From assembly GCA_904420235.1 (NCBI GenBank), contig CAJFUS010000165.1:1-22344 (forward strand): a stretch of DNA of 22,344 nucleotides, given 5' to 3'. Position numbers and translations under genes: made by a program. This document shows positions 1 to 6,481 of the stretch, in pieces. Each line of letters begins with the position of its first letter. The stretch's first letter is position 1. This DNA is from Candidatus Neoanaerotignum tabaqchaliae (lineage in GTDB: Bacteria > Bacillota > Clostridia > Lachnospirales > Anaerotignaceae). Under the pieces are notes generated by a model, which was not told the DNA's origin, ran no database searches, and was given only the letters and a program-made list of their open reading frames with translations.

Positions 1-1
1 C

Positions 2-247
2 CTATTAAGGCTTTGCCTTTGGGCAGATGAAAAAAACGCCGATATAGTTATTTTTGGCCATACCCATGTTCCGGCTTATGAAATGTATAACGGCATAATG
101 GCCGTTAATCCCGGCAGCCTGTCCCTTCCAAGAAGCACAAGCTTTCCAACTTTTGGCATATTGAACCTTGAGGACTGCGGCATAAACGACTTTATTGTTT
201 ATGAGTATTTGGGCCAGGGAAAAGTGAGGCGTTTGGAAAGTTTTTGA
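2..247 (+). CDS. YfcE/MJ0936-type metallophosphoesterase, C-terminal part
   Basis: This is the 3' end (about 81 codons) of a gene cut by the left edge of the window; the frame is open from base 2 to a TGA at 245-247. The product ends a small calcineurin-like metallophosphoesterase of the YfcE/YsnB group. These are soluble cytoplasmic, Mn-dependent phosphodiesterases whose physiological substrate is usually unknown. Visible signatures are the metal-binding GHTHVP motif (codons at about 56-73) and the family motif NPGSLSLPR about twenty residues later. The asymmetric-core residues (DxH, GNCD) would lie outside the window. No terminator is apparent between its stop and the tRNA promoter 38 bp downstream. 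The family is clear; the physiological role is not. Confidence 0.85.
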   Translation, partial: LLRLCLWADEKNADIVIFGHTHVPAYEMYNGIMAVNPGSLSLPRSTSFPTFGILNLEDCGINDFIVYEYLGQGKVRRLESF

Positions 248-284
248 TAAAATAAAAAAATTTGAAAAAATAATAAAAAAATAG

Positions 285-313
285 TTGACAAAATGGCTCA
301 TAATAAATATAAT
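285..313 (+). promoter_or_regulatory. Sigma-A promoter of the tRNA-Gly/tRNA-Arg unit
   Basis: A perfect -35 TTGACA (285-290), a 17-bp spacer and a perfect -10 TATAAT (308-313) lie just upstream of the first tRNA. Such a consensus match is typical of stable-RNA promoters. The predicted start, near 320, leaves only a few bases before the mature 5' end. Confidence 0.9.
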
Positions 314-327
314 ATATTTTGTGAGTT

Positions 328-398
328 GCGGGTGTAGTTCAATGGTAGAACGTCAGCCTTCCAAGCTGAACACGTGAGTTCGATTCTCATCACCCGCT
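328..398 (+). tRNA. tRNA-Gly (anticodon TCC)
   Basis: A full cloverleaf can be folded: acceptor arms GCGGGTG/CACCCGC, D arm GTTC/GAAC, anticodon stem TCAGC/GCTGA with loop CTTCCAA (anticodon TCC), and a T arm with the TTCGATTC loop. The discriminator base is T at 398. The 3' CCA is not encoded. It is the first gene of a two-tRNA transcript. Confidence 0.95.
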
Positions 399-410
399 TT
401 TTATTATTGC

Positions 411-484
<74 letters not shown>

Positions 485-490
485 TAAACT

Positions 491-522
491 AAACGGATTG
501 CCTTTTAGCAATCTGTTTTTTT
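491..522 (+). terminator. Rho-independent terminator of the tRNA pair
   Basis: A 9-bp stem, ACGGATTGC (493-501) with GCAATCTGT (508-516) and one G-U pair, encloses a 6-nt loop and is followed by a run of seven T residues. It sits 8 nt after the tRNA-Arg. Confidence 0.9.
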
Positions 523-868
523 ATGCTTAGAAATATAAAACTGCCAATATTAATAAGAAAATAAAGGCAAGGTTAAGCAATGGCAGTATTTATTGTAAAA
601 AATATTGTATTTTGATTTTAAAAATTTGAACGGAGTTTTTTTACTCACGCCAAAAATATTGTTTGAAATAAAGTATATAATTAAAAGGATTTTTACAGCG
701 ATATATAACGGGGATACCAAGGCGTATAGAGGCCTTATTTTTATGTTTTTAATATGGTTGAAATTAAATATAAAATAAGGAAGAAAAGCATGCCCATGAT
801 TTTATCAAGAGCATGCTTAATATGTGTGCCTAAGCAATACAAATCCGACGACAGCGCCGATTAAGCAA
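523..868. other. Non-coding AT-rich stretch
   Basis: I find no reading frame with a credible start and ribosome binding site on either strand. The only structure seen is a perfect 8-bp inverted repeat, AAGCATGC (786-793) and GCATGCTT (811-818), with a 17-nt loop and no following T run. The stretch leads into an IS200-type relic and may be partly decayed mobile DNA. Confidence 0.5.
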
Positions 869-945
869 AAGCTTCGGCTTCAATAAAAAATCTCCTTTGT
901 TATAATAAAGAGCCCGGCAGGACACGAAAACAAAGGAGGTTTTTT
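869..945 (+). promoter_or_regulatory. Stem-loop masking the RBS of an IS200-type tnpA, plus a small TTCG hairpin
   Basis: A 17-bp stem forms between 885-901 and 929-945, continuous except for one T-G wobble (891 with 939). It encloses a 27-nt loop. The 3' arm contains the whole Shine-Dalgarno AAAGGAGG (932-939), so folding would block translation of the ATG at 946. RBS-occluding hairpins of this sort are known in the leaders of IS200 tnpA genes. Just upstream is AAGC-TTCG-GCTT (869-880), a small tetraloop hairpin that could be part of an element end. Confidence 0.7.
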
Positions 946-1041
946 ATGAATAATAACAGTTCAGCACATACAAATTGAAAATGCAAATATTATATGGTAT
1001 TTGCACCGAAACACAGAAAACAAATAATAATAGGCCGTTAA
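946..1041 (+). pseudogene. IS200/IS605-family TnpA (Y1 transposase) remnant
   Basis: The ATG follows AAAGGAGG. The reading begins MNNNSSAHTN, then an in-frame TGA at 976 sits where the family has a conserved Trp (HTKW; TGG to TGA fits). It resumes KCKYYMVFAPKHRKQ, the family's N-terminal KYHIVFAPKYRR-like block. A second stop (TAA) is at 1039. The intact protein would be about 150 residues with a later HIH motif and a catalytic Tyr; neither is found before the next gene. Frames after 1041 give only short fragments (for example TVGSYVKQALN), so most of the gene has been deleted. The element is dead and probably an old insertion. Assignment rests on this N-terminal block and the hairpin before it. 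Confidence 0.75.
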
Positions 1042-1075
1042 AACAGTTGGTTCTTATGTTAAACAGGCATTGAAT

Positions 1076-1102
1076 AAAATTTTAATACGCAATTAAAATT
1101 TT
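1076..1102. repeat. AT-rich 11-bp inverted repeat
   Basis: AAAATTTTAAT (1076-1086) and ATTAAAATTTT (1092-1102) are perfect inverted copies with a 5-nt loop. It lies 19 bp beyond the 3' end of the leftward amidohydrolase gene and just after the IS200 relic. It could be a weak terminator for that gene or a remnant of an element end. Sequence alone does not decide. Confidence 0.5.
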
Positions 1103-1120
1103 TGGAGAACGAAAATAGAT

Positions 1121-2713
1121 TTACAAAAATTGTTCCTCGGCTTTCCACACGGTTTCTCCGTCTTTGATTGTTTCAATAACGTTTACGTTTCTTATTTCAT
1201 CTTCGGAAACCTCCAGAGGGTTTTTGTCAAGTATTATCAAGTCCGCCCGCTTGCCTTTTGATATGCTTCCCTTTGAGTTCTGCTCTGAGTATTGTTTGGC
1301 GGCGTTTATTGTTACGGCCTTCAGGGCGTTGTAAACGGATATTTTTTGATTTTGGCCTATAACCCTGCCTGCGCTTGTTTTTCTTGATACGGCGCAGTAT
1401 ATGGTTTCAAACATATCGGGATTGATAACCGGCGTGTCCTGATGAAGGGTGAAGGGCATGCATTGAAGGGCCGAGTTAAGAGGGCTCATTTGTGAGGCTC
1501 TGTTGTAGCCAAGGTTCTTTATGTGAAGCTCGCCCCAATGAAGTATGTGGGCAACAAAGAATGAAGCCGTAATTCCCAAAGACGCCGCGAAGGGAAGAAC
1601 GGCCGGATTTATAAACTGGGCGTGTATTATTACGGGATTAAGAGAGCAGATACGCGGCTCAATTTTGCTTATATCGTTAACGCAGTTTATAAATATGTCG
1701 CAGGCCTTATCGCCGTTGCAGTGGCATAAAATCTGCATGTCGTTTTCAACGGCCTTTTTAAGCGCTTCCAATACTTCTTCATTTTTCATTGTAAGGGAAC
1801 CGAAATTCTTTTTGTTGTCAATATATGGTCTGCTCATATAGGCGGTTTTATTCTGAGGCGAGCCGTCGAGAAATATCTTTATGCCTCCTATTTTAAAGTT
1901 GTTTTTATATTCTTTTATATGGCCGGAAAACACGTTTTTAACGCTGTCTATGTCGTCGGGGCCAACAAAGCCAACAATATCGGCTTTAAAAAGTTTCAGC
2001 TCCATGGCCTTTTCATATATGGGAACCATTGACTTAACGAGCATTCCTTCCTGAATTGTTGTTATGCCCTTTGAGAAATACATGTTTTGAGTTTTTTTAA
2101 TGGCCTCCTGCAAAGATTGGCTGTCCGGCAGAGGGATTTTTTGTATATATTTAATGTAGGCATTCTCGTCCATATATCCAGTAGGTTCTCCGTTAATAAT
2201 CTCAATGGTTCCGCCTTCGGCGCTTTTTGTATCGGCGTCAATTCCTAATATTTGAAGGGCCTTTGAGCTGAAAACGCCGCTGTGGCCTGATTTGTGCTGC
2301 AAAACCACCGGTATTTCCGGTGCGGCCTCGTCGAGTATTTTTTTGTTTGGATATGCGTTTTCTTTAATAACGCTTTGGTCGAAATCACGAAGTACAAGCC
2401 ATTTTTCGCTGTCTAAATTTTTAAGGCTCACAAATTCTTTTATAAGCCTTTGTATGTCGTCAAATGTTTTGCAGCGTGAAACGGAGGGGTATAAAAGTGT
2501 TATGGCGGCGGACATAAAATGACTGTGTGGGTCTATAAAAGAAGGCATAAGAGCGCGGCCTTCCAAATCGCGCTTTTGGGCAGACGGGTAAAGGGCGGAT
2601 ATTTTTTCAAAACTGCCCGTTTCCTCAATTATGCCGTTTTTAACAAGTACACAGTCTGTATACGGTTCATTTTCCATTGTTATTATTTTTCCGTTAAAAA
2701 ATATAGTTTCCAT
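1121..2713 (-). CDS. YtcJ-like metal-dependent amidohydrolase
   Basis: A 530-residue protein of the amidohydrolase superfamily, amidohydrolase-3/YtcJ group. These cytoplasmic TIM-barrel hydrolases cleave C-N bonds in amides or cyclic amides; substrates of this branch are mostly undetermined. The N-terminal small beta domain carries FFNGKIITM. Metal ligands H63 and H65 lie in DPHSH, followed by the GGIKIFLDGS block, the LCHCNGDKACD segment, IIHAQ, and LHQDTPV carrying the late catalytic Asp. The C-terminus GKRADLIILDKNPL is the usual end of the composite domain. Length is typical. The ATG at 2713 follows an AGGG-type ribosome binding site on the minus strand. It is monocistronic and diverges from galE across 135 bp. 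It may act on amino-acid derivatives like the neighbouring cluster, but nothing here shows that. Confidence 0.85.
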   Translation of the reverse strand: METIFFNGKIITMENEPYTDCVLVKNGIIEETGSFEKISALYPSAQKRDLEGRALMPSFIDPHSHFMSAAITLLYPSVSRCKTFDDIQRLIKEFVSLKNLDSEKWLVLRDFDQSVIKENAYPNKKILDEAAPEIPVVLQHKSGHSGVFSSKALQILGIDADTKSAEGGTIEIINGEPTGYMDENAYIKYIQKIPLPDSQSLQEAIKKTQNMYFSKGITTIQEGMLVKSMVPIYEKAMELKLFKADIVGFVGPDDIDSVKNVFSGHIKEYKNNFKIGGIKIFLDGSPQNKTAYMSRPYIDNKKNFGSLTMKNEEVLEALKKAVENDMQILCHCNGDKACDIFINCVNDISKIEPRICSLNPVIIHAQFINPAVLPFAASLGITASFFVAHILHWGELHIKNLGYNRASQMSPLNSALQCMPFTLHQDTPVINPDMFETIYCAVSRKTSAGRVIGQNQKISVYNALKAVTINAAKQYSEQNSKGSISKGKRADLIILDKNPLEVSEDEIRNVNVIETIKDGETVWKAEEQFL

Positions 2714-2790
2714 TTCTCATTCCCTCACTTTTGTTTTGTTGTGATTATTTTTCGTAAAAAGCATTCAATTATCCCTTTAAATTTATGTTG

Positions 2791-2819
2791 TTGTAATTAA
2801 CGGGATTTTAGAGTAAAAT
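2791..2819 (+). promoter_or_regulatory. Sigma-A promoter of galE
   Basis: -35 TTGTAA (2791-2796), 17-bp spacer, -10 TAAAAT (2814-2819). The predicted start is about 25 nt before the galE ATG. Confidence 0.7.
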
Positions 2820-2848
2820 AATTCAAAAGACTTAAAGAGGTGTTTTTT

Positions 2849-3835
2849 ATGTCGGTTTTAGTGTTTGGCGGGGCCGGATATATAGGCTCGCACACGGTTT
2901 ATGAATTGCTTGACAACGGGTATGACGTTGTTGTTGCCGATAATCTTTCAACGGGACACATAGAGGCTGTGCCGGAAAGAGCAAAGTTTTATAATGGCGA
3001 TATAAGGGATAAAAAATTTGTTGACGGCATATTTAAAAAGGAAAAGATAGACTGCGTTATACATTTTGCCGCATATTCGCTTGTTGGCGAAAGTATGAGT
3101 TCTCCACTTAAATATTATAACAATAATTTGTATGGCACAATGAATCTTTTGGAAAATATGGTTGAAAACGGCGTTAAAAATATAGTTTTCTCGTCAACGG
3201 CGGCCACATACGGCGAGCCGGAGAGGATTCCCATATATGAGGAAGACAGAACGTGCCCAACAAACACATACGGCGAAACAAAGCTTTCAATGGAAAAGAT
3301 GATGAAATGGACTGAACAGGCCCATGGAATAAAATATGTGGCTTTAAGATACTTTAACGCCTGCGGAGCCCATGTGTCAGGGGTGATAGGAGAGGACCAT
3401 AGTCCCGAAACGCATCTTATACCAATAATTTTGCAGGTGCCAAACGGCAAAAGGCCCTATGTGTCAATATTCGGCGACGATTATGACACGCCAGACGGCA
3501 CATGCATAAGGGATTATATACATGTTACGGATTTGGCGAGGGCCCATATATTAGCTATGGAATATATGGCTAAGGGCGGACAAAGCGACGTGTTTAATCT
3601 TGGGAACGGAGTTGGATTTTCCGTTAAGGAAATAGTGGAGGCTTCCGAAAGGGCCACAGGTTTTAAAATACCTGTTAAAATTGAGAAAAGAAGGGCGGGA
3701 GACCCGGCTAAGCTTGTGGCCTCAAGCCAAAAGGCTAAAAATGTGCTTAAATGGAAGCCGGAATTTACAAACATAGAGGAGATTATAAAAACGGCATGGC
3801 TGTGGCACAGCACCCATCCAAACGGATATAAATAA
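2849..3835 (+). CDS. galE: UDP-glucose 4-epimerase
   Basis: A 328-residue cytoplasmic, NAD-dependent short-chain dehydrogenase-type epimerase interconverting UDP-glucose and UDP-galactose for Leloir galactose use and for making UDP-galactose for surface polymers. The Rossmann motif GGAGYIG is at residues 7-13. FSSTAATYG (114-122) holds the Ser/Thr of the catalytic triad, and YGETK gives Y141 and K145. RYFNACGA, the substrate-binding PDGTCIRDYIHV segment and the DPAKLVAS segment are all in family order. Length is normal. I chose the ATG at 2849, 8 nt after AAAGAGG, rather than an in-frame GTG at 2840 that lies inside that binding site. It has its own promoter. The next promoter (tRNA-Leu) begins at its stop codon. 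Confidence 0.95.
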   Translation: MSVLVFGGAGYIGSHTVYELLDNGYDVVVADNLSTGHIEAVPERAKFYNGDIRDKKFVDGIFKKEKIDCVIHFAAYSLVGESMSSPLKYYNNNLYGTMNLLENMVENGVKNIVFSSTAATYGEPERIPIYEEDRTCPTNTYGETKLSMEKMMKWTEQAHGIKYVALRYFNACGAHVSGVIGEDHSPETHLIPIILQVPNGKRPYVSIFGDDYDTPDGTCIRDYIHVTDLARAHILAMEYMAKGGQSDVFNLGNGVGFSVKEIVEASERATGFKIPVKIEKRRAGDPAKLVASSQKAKNVLKWKPEFTNIEEIIKTAWLWHSTHPNGYK

Positions 3836-3864
3836 TTGACAAAGCCGCTGTGAAAGTGTAAAAT
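3836..3864 (+). promoter_or_regulatory. Sigma-A promoter of tRNA-Leu
   Basis: -35 TTGACA (3836-3841), 17-bp spacer, -10 TAAAAT (3859-3864). The -35 starts at the base after the galE stop codon. Confidence 0.9.
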
Positions 3865-3895
3865 AACTTAGGTTAACTTTATACGGTTGTTTTTC

Positions 3896-3975
3896 GCGGA
3901 TATGGCGGAACTGGCAGACGCGCTGGACTTAGAATCCAGTCCGAGAGGGTGCAGGTTCGATTCCTGTTATCCGCA
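3896..3975 (+). tRNA. tRNA-Leu (anticodon TAG)
   Basis: Acceptor arms GCGGATA/TATCCGC pair. Anticodon stem CTGGA/TCCAG encloses loop CTTAGAA (anticodon TAG). The D arm is GGC-type, and the T arm is GCAGG/CCTGT with TTCGATT. The long variable region expected of class II tRNAs is short here, giving 80 nt in total. CCA is not encoded. Isoacceptor identity follows from the anticodon. Confidence 0.92.
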
Positions 3976-3979
3976 GTTG

Positions 3980-4011
3980 AAAGCCCTTGTTTAGAGGGCT
4001 TTTATTTTTTT
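3980..4011 (+). terminator. Rho-independent terminator after tRNA-Leu
   Basis: AAAGCCCT (3980-3987) pairs with AGGGCTTT (3995-4002) around a 7-nt loop, followed by a T-rich tract (TATTTTTTT). Confidence 0.9.
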
Positions 4012-4495
4012 GCGCCGCATAAGCTCTTAGAAGCGGCTACTTTATATATTTCAGTCTTTTAAGTTTAAGTTGGTTTTTGTGTAGGGATTTGCAACTTCAC
4101 GCAAGCCGATTTAAAGCTTATTATACATACAGAAATTAAATTTTCATATTTCTCAGCTTATGGCCGGATTTTTCCGGCCGTTTTTTATTATCAGTTTAAT
4201 CCCTTTTTGAATTGTCTAAGAAAGCTTCATTTAATAATGAGGTTTTTGAACAGGATATGAATTGGATTTTATAACCGTGGTTAAATATTGTTAAAATAAT
4301 AATGATTATGTTTTTAATTTTATTCTACAACTTTTCGTACAATTTGAAACTTTTATAAGTAATGTATAAAAAATAGTGCTTCTAATTACCATATATTGAA
4401 AATATATTCCTTAAATAAGAATTATATATTAATATTTACACAATATGAGTGCTTAATTTTGTATAGTTTAATTTGAAAAACATTTGACGCAGTTA
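4012..4495. other. Intergenic stretch with one orphan terminator
   Basis: No credible coding frame is seen on either strand between the tRNA-Leu terminator and the promoter at 4496. The only clear element is a strong terminator hairpin at 4162-4187, described separately. The rest is very AT-rich. A degraded gene or an unannotated small RNA ahead of the terminator is possible but not demonstrable by eye. Confidence 0.6.
4162..4187 (+). terminator. Orphan rho-independent terminator
   Basis: GGCCGGA (4162-4168) pairs with TCCGGCC (4173-4179) around a 4-nt T loop, followed by GTTTTTTATT. It is about 150 bp beyond the tRNA-Leu terminator with no recognised gene between them. It may back up that terminator or end an unrecognised small transcript. 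Confidence 0.75.
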
Positions 4496-4524
4496 TTGAC
4501 ATTTTAAAACAAGAGAATTATAAT
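4496..4524 (+). promoter_or_regulatory. Sigma-A promoter of the M24/TRAP catabolic operon
   Basis: A perfect -35 TTGACA (4496-4501), 17-bp spacer and perfect -10 TATAAT (4519-4524). The predicted start near 4531 gives a leader of about 150 nt before the ATG at 4680. A consensus promoter ahead of a catabolic operon suggests that control is mainly by repression. Confidence 0.85.
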
Positions 4525-4549
4525 TTTAATTGTAAGATTTGAGGAATAT

Positions 4550-4619
4550 AATTCTAAATAACGGAATTGAAAAATTAGAAAAATTAAAAAGGTCTTTTAT
4601 TTAGAATTGTAATTCTAAA
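4550..4619 (+). promoter_or_regulatory. Candidate operator: dyad plus extra half-site in the operon leader
   Basis: TTTAGAATT (4600-4608) and AATTCTAAA (4611-4619) form a perfect inverted repeat with a 2-bp centre. A further copy of AATTCTAAA lies at 4550-4558. Both are downstream of the predicted transcription start, a position suited to a roadblock repressor. The IclR protein encoded at 11779-12573 is the nearest candidate regulator, and AATTCT/AGAATT also occurs as an inverted pair upstream of that gene. Confidence 0.5.
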
Positions 4620-4679
4620 AAATCTGGGAATTTTAGTTAATTATTAAACTTAAATTTAAATTTTGAAAGGGTGGTTTTT

Positions 4680-5855
4680 ATGAAGACATTATATTTTTCT
4701 CAGGAAGAATATAATCAGAGACTTGCCAACACAAAAAAGAGCATGGAAGAAAAGGGTATTGATGTTCTTATTGTTACAGACCCTGCCAACATGAACTATC
4801 TTACAGGTTTTGACGGTTGGTCATTTTATGTTCATCAGGGCGTTATAGTTGCTCTTGATGAGGAGCAGCCAATTTGGTTTGGACGCGGACAGGACGGAAA
4901 CGCAGCCAGACTTACAACATATCTTGATGAGAGAAATATTTATCCATATACAGACGACTATGTAAACTCAACTGTTAAACACCCATACGAGTTTGTGGCC
5001 GACATACTTAAAGAAAGAGGTCTTGACAAAAAGAACATAGCCACAGAAACAGACGCTTACTATTTCTCGGCTAAATGTCAGCAGACAATAGAAAGATGCC
5101 TTCCTGACGCAACATTTAAAGACGGATACAACATTGTTAACTGGGTTAAAATTATAAAGAGCCCAACAGAAATTGAGTTTATTAAGAAGGCTTCCGTTAT
5201 AGTTCAAAAAGCTATGGACGTTGCCTACAACATGATTGACATAGGCGTTCGCCAGTGCGATGTTGCCGCTGCCGTATATCAGGCGCAGATTAGCGGAACA
5301 GAGGAATACGGCGGAGAATATTCGGCCATAGCTCCTCTTATGCCGGCAGGCGTAAGAACATCAACACCTCACTTAAGCTGGACAGACGGACCTTACAACG
5401 ACGGCGACACCGTTATACTTGAGTTAAGCGGAAACTACCGTCACTATCACTGCCCTCTTGCCAGAACAATGATTCTTGGCAACGCTTCACAAAAGGTTCG
5501 CGACCTTGGAGCTACTGTTTCTGAAGGACTTACAGCTGCCCTTGAGGGAATAAAACCAGGCATGCTTTGCGAGGACGTAGAAAGAATTTGGGCCAAAACA
5601 ATAGCTAAGAGCGGTTTTGTAAAGGACAGCCGCATTGGATACTCAATGGGTCTTAACTATCCTCCAGACTGGGGCGAGCACACAGCAAGCCTTAGACCAG
5701 GCGACAAAACAGTTCTTAAACCAGGAATGACATTCCACATGATACCTGGTATTTGGCTTGATGACTGCGGCGTTGACACAAGCGAGCCGTTTGTTGTTAC
5801 AGAAACAGGAGCAGAGCCTTTCTGCCATTACAGAAGAGAGCTTCTTGTTAAGTAA
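4680..5855 (+). CDS. Creatinase-fold M24 hydrolase, ectoine hydrolase (DoeA/EutD)-like
   Basis: A 391-residue cytoplasmic protein with the two-domain creatinase/prolidase layout. The N-terminal domain has VTDPANMNYLTGFDGWSFY (about 32-50). The C-terminal pita-bread domain starts near IKSPTEIEFIKKA (159-171). The closest family I recognise is ectoine hydrolase DoeA/EutD, from TGFDGWSFYVHQ, the GLNYPPDWGEHTASLRPGD segment (324-342), MTFHMIPGIW and the total length. The usual M24 metal-ligand set (D, D, H, E, E) is not present: E248 and C258 stand at the two Asp positions, Y321 near the His position and I355 near the first Glu position. A metal-free, creatinase-like mechanism is therefore likelier than aminopeptidase activity. 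ATG 4680 follows GAAAGG at good spacing; the upstream in-frame GTG is within the RBS region. First gene of the operon. The exact substrate (ectoine or another cyclic or N-acyl amino acid) is inference. Confidence 0.8.
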   Translation: MKTLYFSQEEYNQRLANTKKSMEEKGIDVLIVTDPANMNYLTGFDGWSFYVHQGVIVALDEEQPIWFGRGQDGNAARLTTYLDERNIYPYTDDYVNSTVKHPYEFVADILKERGLDKKNIATETDAYYFSAKCQQTIERCLPDATFKDGYNIVNWVKIIKSPTEIEFIKKASVIVQKAMDVAYNMIDIGVRQCDVAAAVYQAQISGTEEYGGEYSAIAPLMPAGVRTSTPHLSWTDGPYNDGDTVILELSGNYRHYHCPLARTMILGNASQKVRDLGATVSEGLTAALEGIKPGMLCEDVERIWAKTIAKSGFVKDSRIGYSMGLNYPPDWGEHTASLRPGDKTVLKPGMTFHMIPGIWLDDCGVDTSEPFVVTETGAEPFCHYRRELLVK

Positions 5856-5870
5856 TTTAATCTCCATAAA

Positions 5871-5895
5871 GGGGCCGTTGAGATATACGGCCCTT
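5871..5895 (+). promoter_or_regulatory. Intercistronic hairpin without T tract
   Basis: GGGCCGT (5872-5878) pairs with ACGGCCC (5887-5893), and flanking A/T pairs extend the stem around one extra G. It is followed by TTATAAAAAATAAAAG rather than a T run. It is probably an mRNA processing or 3'-stabilising element, or a partial attenuator, between the hydrolase gene and the transporter genes. Confidence 0.6.
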
Positions 5896-5923
5896 ATAAA
5901 AAATAAAAGAAGGAGGAGAATTG

Positions 5924-6481
5924 ATGAAACTATTCGACACAATTCTAACTAAGTTTGAAGAAATAGTGTTGAGCTTTTCGGTTCTTTTTATGGCCTTTAT
6001 ACTTATAGGCGGCGTTATAAGCCGTGTTGTTTTTAACTCAAGCTGGACTTTTACCGAAGAGGTTGGAACAATGCTTAATGTTACGGTTACGTTTTTCGGT
6101 ATAGGCTACTGCGCCAGAATGGCAAGACACATAAGCATGACTATTGTATATGACCTTGTTGGGAATAAAGCTAAAAAAATAATGACCTGTATAATAACTT
6201 TAATTACATCAGTTGTAATGTTTTATGTTTCATATCTTGCTTTTGAGTATATGATGAGCGTTCTTAATTTGGGACGTACAACAGCGGCTTTAAGACTGCC
6301 TTACTGGATAACAGTAGTGCCTGTGTTCCTTGGATTTTTACTTGGAGGCATAGAGTATTTAAGAACGTTTATTTTGAATGTTAAAGACAAAGGAAATGTG
6401 CATATATCAAGCCTTTATAAGCTTGGAGAAAACTCTGAGGATTACTCAGAGCCAAACGAGAAGGAGGGAAAAGATAAATGA
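5924..6481 (+). CDS. TRAP transporter small permease (DctQ family)
   Basis: A 185-residue integral membrane protein, the small subunit of a tripartite ATP-independent periplasmic (TRAP) transporter. It pairs with the large permease to move an organic acid or zwitterion down an ion gradient. Four hydrophobic segments at about 13-35, 48-66, 86-108 and 126-148 match the DctQ topology, with the conserved WTFTEEVG and CARMARHISM segments between helices 1 and 3. The C-terminus is a charged hydrophilic tail. The ATG at 5924 sits after an AGGAGGAG ribosome binding site; an in-frame TTG three bases upstream is less likely. Its stop overlaps the next start by 4 bp (ATGA), showing translational coupling to the large permease. 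Confidence 0.92.
   Translation: MKLFDTILTKFEEIVLSFSVLFMAFILIGGVISRVVFNSSWTFTEEVGTMLNVTVTFFGIGYCARMARHISMTIVYDLVGNKAKKIMTCIITLITSVVMFYVSYLAFEYMMSVLNLGRTTAALRLPYWITVVPVFLGFLLGGIEYLRTFILNVKDKGNVHISSLYKLGENSEDYSEPNEKEGKDK

Noticed and set aside
1042..1110. Continuation of the transposase in a shifted frame (TVGSYVKQALN-like)
   Set aside because: Some resemblance to a C-terminal Y1-transposase block, but too short and without the catalytic Tyr context to claim.
2840..2848. In-frame GTG start for galE three codons upstream
   Set aside because: The GTG lies in the ribosome binding site AAAGAGGTG, and the ATG at 2849 is correctly spaced from it and begins the conserved N-terminus.
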